Source: Maritalea porphyrae (GTDB taxonomy: Bacteria; Pseudomonadota; Alphaproteobacteria; Rhizobiales; Devosiaceae). Taken from it: a stretch of DNA of 64,000 nt. Positions 8,700 to 16,625 of the stretch are shown here, piece after piece (position 1 is the first letter of the stretch; each line of letters begins with the position of its first letter). Position numbers and translations under genes: made by a program. Location: positions 496,001-560,000 of the forward strand of contig NZ_JAPWGX010000001.1 in the NCBI RefSeq assembly GCF_027213965.1, written 5' to 3'. Under the pieces are notes generated by a model, which did not search any database, had not been told where the DNA came from, and saw nothing but the letters and a program-made list of their open reading frames with translations.

Positions 8700-9494
8700 C
8701 TAGTTCTCTAGCTCTTGCCAAAACGTTTCAAGTTGTGCGTTTACAGCAGTTGGATTCTCCAAATTGGCAATATGTCCGGCGTCTGGAATGATAGATGCTC
8801 GCGCGTTGAGCAACTCTGCGGCAATGCGTTCGGCATAGGCCGGCGGTGTCTCGGCATCCAACGCACCTGCCAAAACAAGCGAGGGCACGTTAATGGCCTT
8901 TAGCTTTGCTAGCGCGTCGTGCTCAGCAATCAGATGCGTCGTCAGCTTCAGGCCCTGTTTTGTGGCACGAGACATGGCGCCAATCGCTTCTTGTCGAACT
9001 GTGTTCCTGCAGTCCGGTGCAACAATGGCATTGATCATTGAGGCGCTAAACTCCGCCACTGAAACGTCACTGTCCAACTGCCCGCAAATCGAATGGGTAA
9101 ACTCTTTTGGATCCGCATCACCGCCCAAACCGAATTTTGGCGAACTATCCATAATCGTCATCGACGTCATATGTTGGGGATAGACCGCAGCAAAATGCTG
9201 CAAAATCATTCCGCCAACGGACAGACCAACAAAGTGGGCTTTTTCCAAACCCAGCGTTTTCGTGACAAAATGGTGAAGCGCCGCAACAACCTCTTGCATG
9301 CGGGCATTGTCCGCTAACGGCGCTGAAATACCAAACCCTGGCATGTCCCAGGCAATGCATCTGTACGCTTTGGAAAAACGCTCAAATTGCGGCCGCCAAG
9401 CGGTCTTTGAACCGGCCATTGCATGCAAGAATATGATGGGTGATCCTGCGCCGCATTCAAGCCAGGACACACCATCGACTGTCGTATTTTTCAT
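8700..9494 (-). CDS. Alpha/beta-hydrolase fold protein
   Basis: A 264-residue serine hydrolase. The nucleophile elbow is GLSVGG in HFVGLSVGGMIL, the oxyanion segment is FLHAMAGSKTAW, and the late Asp/His pair lies in LAGALDAETPP and PDAGHIANLENP. This layout resembles 3-oxoadipate enol-lactonase and BphD-like C-N/C-C/ester hydrolases. Start 9494 has GGGGAGAG upstream. It is the first gene of a minus-strand pair with the alcohol dehydrogenase and diverges from the P450 gene across a region containing two GTATAC motifs. A lactone- or lactam-type substrate would suit the pathway, but that is a guess. Confidence 0.8.
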   Translation of the reverse strand: MKNTTVDGVSWLECGAGSPIIFLHAMAGSKTAWRPQFERFSKAYRCIAWDMPGFGISAPLADNARMQEVVAALHHFVTKTLGLEKAHFVGLSVGGMILQHFAAVYPQHMTSMTIMDSSPKFGLGGDADPKEFTHSICGQLDSDVSVAEFSASMINAIVAPDCRNTVRQEAIGAMSRATKQGLKLTTHLIAEHDALAKLKAINVPSLVLAGALDAETPPAYAERIAAELLNARASIIPDAGHIANLENPTAVNAQLETFWQELEN

Positions 9495-9597
9495 AAGCTC
9501 TCCCCTTTTCATCACGTCTTAAATGGAGAATAATCGCTGCAACTACAGCAACTTACACTCGTCCACTTTTTGTAAAAATCCCCTCTACAATTTGCTC

Positions 9598-9630
9598 GTA
9601 TACAGCATACATGAATTTCTGTATACAGAA
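9598..9630. promoter_or_regulatory. Putative GntR operators between hydrolase and P450 genes
   Basis: The perfect 14-bp palindrome TTCTGTATACAGAA (9617-9630) lies 26 bp before the P450 start. A second GTATAC core at 9598-9603 is spaced 23 bp away, about two helical turns. The same core precedes the GntR gene. Joint control of the divergent hydrolase/dehydrogenase and P450/reductase units by that GntR is inferred. Confidence 0.55.
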
Positions 9631-9656
9631 TTCAGAGAAATTTTTGAGGGATGGCT

Positions 9657-10922
9657 ATGACCAATCAACCAGTTTTTGAAACCGACCTAAATGATCCGCA
9701 TTTGTTTGATGATGGGATACCGCACGAGGTGTTTTCTAACATGCGTTCGACGAGCGGCCTGGTGTGGAATCCCATCGGCGAAGAAGGCGATGGTTTTTGG
9801 TGCGTTGGTCGTTTTGAGGATGTGGCAGAGGTTTCGCGTCACCCCGAGATTTACAGCTCCGGGGTTGGTCACATTCAAATCTACACCATTGATGAGGATG
9901 CGCTGGAGGCTCGCGCATCCATGATTGATATGGATCCCCCTGCCCACACAAGGCTGCGTCGCTTGGTCAACCCGGGGTTCATTCCCCGCAACATTCGAGA
10001 CTATGAACCAATTGTGCGTGAACGGGCGTCAAAGCTTCTCGACGACTTGATCAAAGATGGTGGCGGCGATTGGGTTGATCGTGTGGCAAAGCCTATTCCC
10101 ATTGGCATAATCTGCGACATGCTTGGTGTTCCTGAAGAAGACCGCAACTATATGATTGAATTGACGGACCATCTGGTCGCTGGCACCTCCGCAAAGCCTT
10201 TGGACCCGAATGCCTATGGCAACACTATTCCACTGCGCCTTTTGCCGTTTAACAGTCCTGCAGCTTTTGCCCTATCCGAGTATGCGCGCGAACTGGGCGA
10301 AAAACGCCGCGTAGACCCTAAGGACGATGTGGTGTCGAAATTGGTTCACACAGAAATCGATGGTGAAAAACTGACCGATGCCGAATACACCAACTTCTTC
10401 CGTTTGTTGATTTTTGCCGGCAATGAAACAACACGCTCGGCTATGTCCAACTTGGTGCTGCAAATCGTTCAATTCCCTGAGGTCTTTGAGAATCTCAAAC
10501 AAAATCCAGATTTGATGGAAGGCGCGGTTGAAGAAATTGTTCGCTACGCTTCTCCTATTTTGTATTTCCGTCGCACAGCAACACAAGACACCGAACTATC
10601 GGGCACCAAAATCAAAAAAGGGGAAAAGGTCGTTATGTGGTATGCGGGTGCCAATTTCGACGAAGGTCGTTTTGACGACCCGCTTTCCTACAATATTGAT
10701 CGACCAAAACAACCCCACGCCGGTTACGGTGGCGGGGGTGTTCACACCTGCCTCGGCGCAGGCCTCGCGCGGATTGAGTTGCGGGTTTTGCTCGAAGAAA
10801 TTCTGAAGCGCAATATGGGGTTTGAGATCAAAGAAAAGCCTGAATATGTACATTCGAATTTTGTGAATGGCATTGAGCATTTGCATGTCACTGTGACAGG
10901 AACCCCAGGAGCCGGCAAATGA
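9657..10922 (+). CDS. Cytochrome P450 monooxygenase
   Basis: A soluble bacterial P450 of 421 residues. I-helix oxygen motif is FAGNETTR, K-helix EEIVRY (ExxR), heme loop GYGGGGVHTCLGAGLAR with Cys as proximal ligand, and MDPPAHTRLRRLV is the conserved C-helix region. The start at 9657 is 6 bp after GAGGG; the ATG at 9651 directly abuts it. It overlaps the reductase gene by 4 bp (ATGA), so the two are translationally coupled and probably form one monooxygenase. By context (GntR, glutamine-synthetase-like ligase, GABA genes) it may hydroxylate a secondary or cyclic amine like the CYP151 enzymes. The family number cannot be assigned by eye. Confidence 0.92.
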   Translation: MTNQPVFETDLNDPHLFDDGIPHEVFSNMRSTSGLVWNPIGEEGDGFWCVGRFEDVAEVSRHPEIYSSGVGHIQIYTIDEDALEARASMIDMDPPAHTRLRRLVNPGFIPRNIRDYEPIVRERASKLLDDLIKDGGGDWVDRVAKPIPIGIICDMLGVPEEDRNYMIELTDHLVAGTSAKPLDPNAYGNTIPLRLLPFNSPAAFALSEYARELGEKRRVDPKDDVVSKLVHTEIDGEKLTDAEYTNFFRLLIFAGNETTRSAMSNLVLQIVQFPEVFENLKQNPDLMEGAVEEIVRYASPILYFRRTATQDTELSGTKIKKGEKVVMWYAGANFDEGRFDDPLSYNIDRPKQPHAGYGGGGVHTCLGAGLARIELRVLLEEILKRNMGFEIKEKPEYVHSNFVNGIEHLHVTVTGTPGAGK

Positions 10923-12046
10923 ATGCCTTAACCTCAGCACATCAACTTGTGCCAATCTCGTCACCCGCTATGCGGGCCTTTCGAGTGACCCGGATTGTAA
11001 ATGAGTCCTCGATCATCAAGAGTTTTTGGCTCAAACCACAATCCGAAGAAACACTGAATTTTGTCCCCGGAGAATATTTGGTGTTTGAAGTACCAGCAGG
11101 TCCAAATGGTGAAACCTTGAAGCGTGAGTATTCAATTTCCGGATCGACAGACGAGCAGCTGCGCGTTTCAATAAAGCTCGAAGAAAGCCCAAATGGCACC
11201 ACTTATCCTGACGGTCTTGTTTCAACCTATTTTCACAAATCGCTTAAAGAAAATGATGTCGTTTGTGCATTTGGACCTACTGGAAAGTTCCTCCTAGATC
11301 GGAACAGCGATCGGCCTGTTGTCTTGTTGAGTGGCGGCGTGGGGCAAACGCCTTTGATTGCAATGGCACATGATTTGGCACAACGTGGAACGTGCCAAAC
11401 GCAAATCATCCATGCGTGCGAAAATGGTGAGGTTCACGCTTTGCGCGATGAACTGGTCGCCCTATGTGAGGCGGCTGACAATTTGGACGTGCATTTTGTT
11501 TACCGAACGCCTACGCAAAACGACAAAACCAACAAGCGGTTTGACAGCGAAGGCGTTGTCACCAAGGCGTTGCTGCAAACACTTCTGCCAGTTGACGACT
11601 ACACATTTTATCTTTGTGGGCCCGGCCCATTTATGCAGGCAATGTTTGAGTTACTGCTTGAATTGGGCATCGCTGAAGAGCGTATCAACTATGAGTTTTT
11701 TGGCCCTGCAACGGTTTTGAAACGTTCTGGAACAAATGCGACACAAAGTGAGACAAAGAGAGACAGTGTCATGGCAACGTCTAACGATACGCAACCCATT
11801 GTAAAATTTGGAAAATCCGGCATTGAAGTTGCTTGGGACCCCTCATTAGAGAACCTTTTGGACTTTGCTGAAGAACATGGCCTGATGCCAGACTTTAGCT
11901 GCCGCGCGGGGACATGTGATAGCTGTAAAACAAAGCTTTTGTCTGGTGAAACAGAATATATATCAGAGCCTATGGAGCGTCCTGCGGGCGATGATATCTT
12001 GATCTGTTGCTCCGCCCCAACTAAAAATATCACGTTGGATTTGTAG
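10919..12046 (+). CDS. FAD/NAD(P)-binding reductase with C-terminal 2Fe-2S ferredoxin domain
   Basis: A 375-residue electron-transfer protein. The N-terminal flavin-binding barrel has REYSISGS, the NAD domain LLSGGVGQTPLIAMA and the YLCGPGPFMQAM segment. After a linker around residues 265-285 a plant-type ferredoxin domain follows with CRAGTCDSCKTKLLSGE and a distal CCSAP that supply the four cluster cysteines. The order FMN/FAD-NAD-2Fe-2S is that of phthalate-dioxygenase-reductase-like proteins. Coupled to the P450 gene, it should deliver NAD(P)H electrons to it without separate ferredoxin and ferredoxin reductase. Confidence 0.9.
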   Translation: MNALTSAHQLVPISSPAMRAFRVTRIVNESSIIKSFWLKPQSEETLNFVPGEYLVFEVPAGPNGETLKREYSISGSTDEQLRVSIKLEESPNGTTYPDGLVSTYFHKSLKENDVVCAFGPTGKFLLDRNSDRPVVLLSGGVGQTPLIAMAHDLAQRGTCQTQIIHACENGEVHALRDELVALCEAADNLDVHFVYRTPTQNDKTNKRFDSEGVVTKALLQTLLPVDDYTFYLCGPGPFMQAMFELLLELGIAEERINYEFFGPATVLKRSGTNATQSETKRDSVMATSNDTQPIVKFGKSGIEVAWDPSLENLLDFAEEHGLMPDFSCRAGTCDSCKTKLLSGETEYISEPMERPAGDDILICCSAPTKNITLDL

Positions 12047-12055
12047 GTCAGAACT

Positions 12056-12751
12056 ATGAAAATCGGAATATTGCAAACAGGCCATGTTGTTGGTGAACTG
12101 CTTGAAAATCATGGTGATTTTGACGGCATGTTTAGAAAACTTTTGGACGGTTATGGGTTTGAATTTGAAACCTATAATGTCGTGGACAATGAGTTTCCTA
12201 ACTCCCCCACACAAGCTGATGGCTGGCTGATAACTGGCTCTGCACATGGTGCATATGAAGACTTGCCTTGGATTGCCAAACTTGAAGACTTTTTGCGACA
12301 AACATACGCAAAGGACGTTCCAATTGTTGGAATTTGCTTTGGACATCAAATACTTGCCAAAGCCATGGGCGGCGAAGTCGTCAAGTACGATCAGGGATGG
12401 TCGATTGGCAATCAAGCCTACGCACTCGCGGCGCCACTTGATGAAAAGGTCCGTGTTGTGGCTTGGCACCAGGACCAAGTGACGAAGCTACCAGAACATG
12501 CAGAATGCTTGGGGAGTTCGCCATTTTGCCAAAACGCTTTCGTACGTTATGGCAACACGGCTTTCACGATGCAGGCTCATCCCGAGTTTGGCACTGCATT
12601 TGGCAAAGATTTGATGGAATACCGCAAAGACAGCTTGCCCCATCCCCTGATCGAAGAGGCGCGCGCCCATTTTGATGAAGGTCTGGATCAAGAAAAAATG
12701 GCCGCTCAAATTACTAGCTTCTTCAAAGAACGCACGCTGAAAGCTGGGTGA
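12056..12751 (+). CDS. Class I glutamine amidotransferase-like protein (GMP synthase/GuaA-like hydrolase domain)
   Basis: A 231-residue single-domain protein with the Cys nucleophile in GICFGHQILA, the oxyanion-side LITGSAHGAYED and the His/Glu pair in MQAHPEF, so the Cys-His-Glu triad is complete. There is no synthetase domain. Stand-alone proteins of this type are annotated as GMP synthase-like, but in catabolic clusters they may hydrolyse gamma-glutamyl amides. It lies 9 bp after the reductase gene, in the P450 operon, and a glutamine-synthetase-type ligase is nearby. I therefore infer removal of a gamma-glutamyl group. A bidirectional terminator follows. Confidence 0.82.
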   Translation: MKIGILQTGHVVGELLENHGDFDGMFRKLLDGYGFEFETYNVVDNEFPNSPTQADGWLITGSAHGAYEDLPWIAKLEDFLRQTYAKDVPIVGICFGHQILAKAMGGEVVKYDQGWSIGNQAYALAAPLDEKVRVVAWHQDQVTKLPEHAECLGSSPFCQNAFVRYGNTAFTMQAHPEFGTAFGKDLMEYRKDSLPHPLIEEARAHFDEGLDQEKMAAQITSFFKERTLKAG

Positions 12752-12779
12752 ATAAGGGGCGCTTGCTGCGCCCCTTATT
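12751..12779. terminator. Bidirectional terminator between P450 operon and gabTD
   Basis: A perfect 12-bp stem, AATAAGGGGCGC and GCGCCCCTTATT, with a 5-nt loop fills the 29 bp between the convergent stops. The A/T ends provide a short U tail in each direction. Confidence 0.8.
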
Positions 12780-12780
12780 G

Positions 12781-14268
12781 CTATTCAATACCGCCGAAAC
12801 ACAGATATTTTGTTTCCAAATAGTCGTCCGTTCCGTACTTGGACCCTTCTCGCCCCAAGCCAGATTGTTTGATGCCGCCGAACGGCGCAACCTCGGTGGA
12901 AATTAGTCCGGTATTGATGCCCACCATGCCGTATTCCAAAGCCTCTGCGACTTTCCAGACGCGGGACAGATTGTTGGCATAAAAGTAAGAAGCCAAGCCG
13001 AATTCTGTGTCATTTGCTTGGGCAATTACATCATCAACATCCTTGAACTTGAACAAGGGCGCGACGGGGCCAAAAGTTTCGTCACGCGCGACCATCATCG
13101 ATTTGTCAACATTGGTTAGTACTGTTGGTTCAAAAAACGTGCCACCTTTTTTATGTCGCATACCGCCTGCCAACACAGTTGCGCCTTTCGCTACTGCGTC
13201 GGCGATGTGGCTTGAGACCTTTTTGACCGCTTTTTCATCGATCAAGGGGCCGGTGCTTGTTCCTTCTTCAAGACCATTACCGACGTTGAGTTTACTCACC
13301 GCTTCAGCCAGCTTTTGAGAGAAAGCGTCATAAACGGCGTCTTGGACATATATTCTGTTTGCACAAACACACGTTTGACCGTTATTGCGGTATTTGGCGA
13401 TCATGGCACCTTCGACTGCTGAATCCAGATCGGCATCATCAAACACAATGAAGGGGGCATTGCCGCCAAGCTCCAAGCTGATTTTCTTAATGTCATCAGC
13501 GCATTGTCGCATCAGTATTCGGCCAACCTGGGTTGACCCCGTAAAGGTGAGTTTTCTCACAATCGGATTGCTGCACAGCTCTTGGCCAACTTCAGATGCT
13601 TTTGAACTCGTTATGATGTTGAGCAGCCCATCCGGTAAACCGGCGCGTTGTGCCAACTCGGCCATCGCCAAAGCCGACAGAGGTGTTTCAGATGCAGGCC
13701 GCGCGACCACAGCACAACCCACAGCTAGCGCCGGGCCCACTTTTCGCGCAATCATGGCGTTGGGGAAGTTCCACGGCGTAATTGATGCAACAACTCCAAT
13801 TGGTTGCTTGAGCACGACGATGCGTTTGTCTTCTTGATGGCCGGGAATTGTGTCGCCATAGATGCGTTTGGCTTCTTCGGCGAACCACTGGATGAAGCTC
13901 GCGCCGTAAAGGATTTCGCCCTTTGCTTCGGCGAGTGGTTTGCCCATTTCTGCGGTTAGGATGACCGCAAGATCATCGGCATTTTTGACCAACAGGTGAT
14001 ACCATTTCATCAATATTTCTGCACGATGCTTGCCGGTTTTCTTCGCCCATTCTCGTTGGGCTTGCTGAGCAAAACTGATGGCCAATCGCGTTTCTTTGAC
14101 ACCCAAGTCGGGCACAGTGGTGATTGTGTCGCCACAGGCCGGATTTTGTACGGTGATGATCGCGCCACCATCAGCGTCAACCCATTGCCCATTGATGAAC
14201 GCTTGGCTTTTGACCAAACTTCCATCCTTGAGCATTGGAATAATGTTTCTTGACTTGCCCATTCTCAT
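12781..14268 (-). CDS. gabD: NAD(P)-dependent succinate-semialdehyde dehydrogenase
   Basis: A 495-residue aldehyde dehydrogenase with the substrate/cofactor loop ITPWNFPNAMIARK, the general-base Glu in SLELGGNAPFIVFDDADLD and catalytic Cys in NGQTCVCANRIYV. The double-Cys CVC around the nucleophile and the overall sequence match GabD, which oxidises succinic semialdehyde to succinate. Its ATG overlaps the gabT stop (ATGA), so the pair is translationally coupled. Together they convert GABA to succinate. GabD enzymes can also act on glutarate semialdehyde. Confidence 0.9.
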   Translation of the reverse strand: MRMGKSRNIIPMLKDGSLVKSQAFINGQWVDADGGAIITVQNPACGDTITTVPDLGVKETRLAISFAQQAQREWAKKTGKHRAEILMKWYHLLVKNADDLAVILTAEMGKPLAEAKGEILYGASFIQWFAEEAKRIYGDTIPGHQEDKRIVVLKQPIGVVASITPWNFPNAMIARKVGPALAVGCAVVARPASETPLSALAMAELAQRAGLPDGLLNIITSSKASEVGQELCSNPIVRKLTFTGSTQVGRILMRQCADDIKKISLELGGNAPFIVFDDADLDSAVEGAMIAKYRNNGQTCVCANRIYVQDAVYDAFSQKLAEAVSKLNVGNGLEEGTSTGPLIDEKAVKKVSSHIADAVAKGATVLAGGMRHKKGGTFFEPTVLTNVDKSMMVARDETFGPVAPLFKFKDVDDVIAQANDTEFGLASYFYANNLSRVWKVAEALEYGMVGINTGLISTEVAPFGGIKQSGLGREGSKYGTDDYLETKYLCFGGIE

Positions 14269-15545
14269 TGTGCTGCCGCCTCTTTGATCGCTTGTTCGAG
14301 GATGTCCATGGCTTCTTCAAAAAGCTCAGATTCAATTGTAAGTGGGGCAAGAAAGCGAATGACATTGCCGTACACACCACAAGTGAGCAAGACCAGCTTG
14401 TTCGCCAGCGCGAGGTCTTTCACCTTTGCTGTGAATGCTGGATCAGGTTGCCCATTCAAGTCGTTAAACTCAACGGCCACCATCATGCCCACGCCGCGCA
14501 CGTCTGCGATTTGGGAGACGTCTTTTGAGATGTTTTTTAAGCGCTCTTGCAACAGCGCGCCCATTTGAATTGCGCGTTCACACAATTGTTCTTCTTCAAT
14601 TACATCCAAAACAGCATGCGCTGCAGCAATCGCCAAAGGGTTACCGCCATATGTGCCGCCCAACCCGCCTGGTTCCGGAGCATCCATTATGTCGGCGCGT
14701 CCTGTGACTGCAGCTAGTGGCATCCCTCCGGCAAGCCCCTTGGCCATGCATGTCAGGTCAGCTGCGATGCCGTAGTTCTCCATGGCAAAGTGTTTTCCGG
14801 TGCGTGCAAAACCCGTTTGGATTTCATCCGCAATCAGGACCATGCCCTGCTGATCGCACAACTTTCGCAAAGCATCCATAAGCTCTTGAGGAACAGGATA
14901 GAACCCGCCCTCACCTTGGATTGGCTCAATAATGATCGCAGCAACACGCGTCGCTTCAATTTCACTTTTGAATATCCGCTCTATCCCGGCCAAACTATCT
15001 GCAACGGACACACCATGTACCTCAATTGGGAAAGGCGCATGGTAGATATCGGGCATCATTGACCCGAATTTCGTTTTGTAGGGCGCAACCTTGCCCGTAA
15101 GCGACATGCCCATATATGTTCGGCCATGGAAGCCCCCGCTAAAAGCGATCACCCCGGTGCGCCCTGTGTGTGCGCGGGCGATCTTTATCGCGTTTTCAAC
15201 GGCTTCTGCCCCGGTAGTCACAAAGGCCGTCTTTTTCTCAAAGTCACCTGGCACCAAATTGTTTAACCGCTCGGCCAAATGAACGTAGTTTTCATAAGGC
15301 AATACATGATGACAAGTGTGCGTAAATTGGGCCAGTTGGGCCGTAATTGCCTCAACAATCTTTGGATGCCGATGGCCGGTGTTTACAACCGCAATACCGG
15401 CTGCAAAATCGATATATCGGTCGCCGTTTTGATCCACAACTTCTGCGTTTAACGCGCTTTTTGCAAAGATCGGGTTCATCAATCCAACCCCTTTTGGCAA
15501 AGCGGTAGCGCGGCGCTGCAAGAGCGCTTGATTTAGATCTTCCAT
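14265..15545 (-). CDS. gabT: 4-aminobutyrate aminotransferase (class III)
   Basis: A 426-residue PLP-dependent class III aminotransferase. PLP phosphate-binding TTGAEAVENAIKIARAHTG, cofactor Asp in LIADEIQTGFARTGKHF and Schiff-base Lys in CMAKGLAGGMPLAAV are all present. Sequence and pairing with gabD indicate GABA:2-oxoglutarate transamination to succinic semialdehyde; 5-aminovalerate is often accepted too. The ATG at 15545 follows GGAGA, so the five upstream residues are discarded. It is the first gene of gabTD, 40 bp after the YeiH-type gene on the same strand, and could be read through from that operon. Confidence 0.92.
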   Translation of the reverse strand: MEDLNQALLQRRATALPKGVGLMNPIFAKSALNAEVVDQNGDRYIDFAAGIAVVNTGHRHPKIVEAITAQLAQFTHTCHHVLPYENYVHLAERLNNLVPGDFEKKTAFVTTGAEAVENAIKIARAHTGRTGVIAFSGGFHGRTYMGMSLTGKVAPYKTKFGSMMPDIYHAPFPIEVHGVSVADSLAGIERIFKSEIEATRVAAIIIEPIQGEGGFYPVPQELMDALRKLCDQQGMVLIADEIQTGFARTGKHFAMENYGIAADLTCMAKGLAGGMPLAAVTGRADIMDAPEPGGLGGTYGGNPLAIAAAHAVLDVIEEEQLCERAIQMGALLQERLKNISKDVSQIADVRGVGMMVAVEFNDLNGQPDPAFTAKVKDLALANKLVLLTCGVYGNVIRFLAPLTIESELFEEAMDILEQAIKEAAAQ

Positions 15546-15585
15546 TTTAGGTCTCCACATTTAAGGCGCGGCGCGTGCCGCGAGC

Positions 15586-16605
15586 TTAGAAATACGTCAG
15601 AACAAGCAAGGCAAATCCCGCAATCCAGATCGTTTCAGCGACCACCATGATCATTGCGGCGGGGCCGACCTCAAACAATTCTTTCAAAGATGTTTTCACC
15701 CCAAGTCCTGCCACTGCAGCCACCAACGCCCATTTTGAAAGTCCCGTAAAAACGTCAGCTGCAAACGGCGGAATCCAGCCAAATGAATTGATGATGACCA
15801 GCGCAACGAAACCAACCAAGAAGGGCGGGAAACGATTAATTTTTTTGTCCGCCGCTGGTTTTCGATTGGCGACAATGATGCTGATGATGGCAACGACGGG
15901 CACCAGCATGGCGACCCGCATGAGTTTAACAACAGTTGAAGTTTCACCTGCTAGATCCGACACTGTGTACCCGGCGCCAACCACCTGCGCCACATCGTGA
16001 ATGGTGGCACCGAAGAACACACCCGCCTGTATCTCGTTCAGCCCAAACCCGCTTGCAATCAATGGGTAGACGATCATGGCAATCGTGCTCAAAGACGTCA
16101 CTGCAACAACAGTAAAAATCGTGTCTCGCTCGACGATGGTTTGCTCAGACTTTGGTAAAGCCGAACTGATTGCCAAGGCGGCGGACGCCCCACAAATGCC
16201 AACAGAGCCGGCCGTGAGCAAGCCAAACCATTTGGTTTTGCCAAGCATTTTTGCCAAAACAAGACCAAGTAAGACTGTGGATACCAAACCCCCTATGACA
16301 ATGACCGTTGTCATAGCTCCCAAATTGAGCACTTCATTGATCGTAATCCGAGCACCCAGAAAAGCGACACCAATCCGCAGAATTGTTTTTGAGGAAAACT
16401 GAACCCCTTCCATGAATTTGCCGGTTTCGTCGACAAAATTGAATGCCATACCCAAAAGCAACGCAAACAGCATTACTGGTGCGCCGTAGTTCGTGCCCAA
16501 AAAAGTTGCTGCCATGGCAATCGTTGCACAAAGCACCATGCCAGGCAGCAAAGTTTGGAAACGATCGCGCGCGATCTTGGGGAGGTCATTTTTCACAAGG
16601 GACAA
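15586..16605 (-). CDS. YeiH/YadS-type putative sulfate (sulfite) exporter, UPF0324 family
   Basis: A 339-residue integral membrane protein with about ten hydrophobic segments. Conserved features are GTNYGAPVMLFALLLGMAFN near the N-terminus, TAGSVGICGASAALAISSAL and GATIHDVAQVVGAGY, all hallmarks of the UPF0324/Cons_hypoth698 family. The family is annotated as a putative sulfate exporter, but transport has rarely been shown. Location 20 bp after the TTC38-like gene, in a unit with a desulfinase-like enzyme and CoA-transferase, fits export of sulfite or sulfate. A TTG start with a weak Shine-Dalgarno is used here; the N-terminus is uncertain. Confidence 0.82.
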   Translation of the reverse strand: MSLVKNDLPKIARDRFQTLLPGMVLCATIAMAATFLGTNYGAPVMLFALLLGMAFNFVDETGKFMEGVQFSSKTILRIGVAFLGARITINEVLNLGAMTTVIVIGGLVSTVLLGLVLAKMLGKTKWFGLLTAGSVGICGASAALAISSALPKSEQTIVERDTIFTVVAVTSLSTIAMIVYPLIASGFGLNEIQAGVFFGATIHDVAQVVGAGYTVSDLAGETSTVVKLMRVAMLVPVVAIISIIVANRKPAADKKINRFPPFLVGFVALVIINSFGWIPPFAADVFTGLSKWALVAAVAGLGVKTSLKELFEVGPAAMIMVVAETIWIAGFALLVLTYF

Positions 16606-16625
16606 TCCAATTTGATTGAGTTCAG

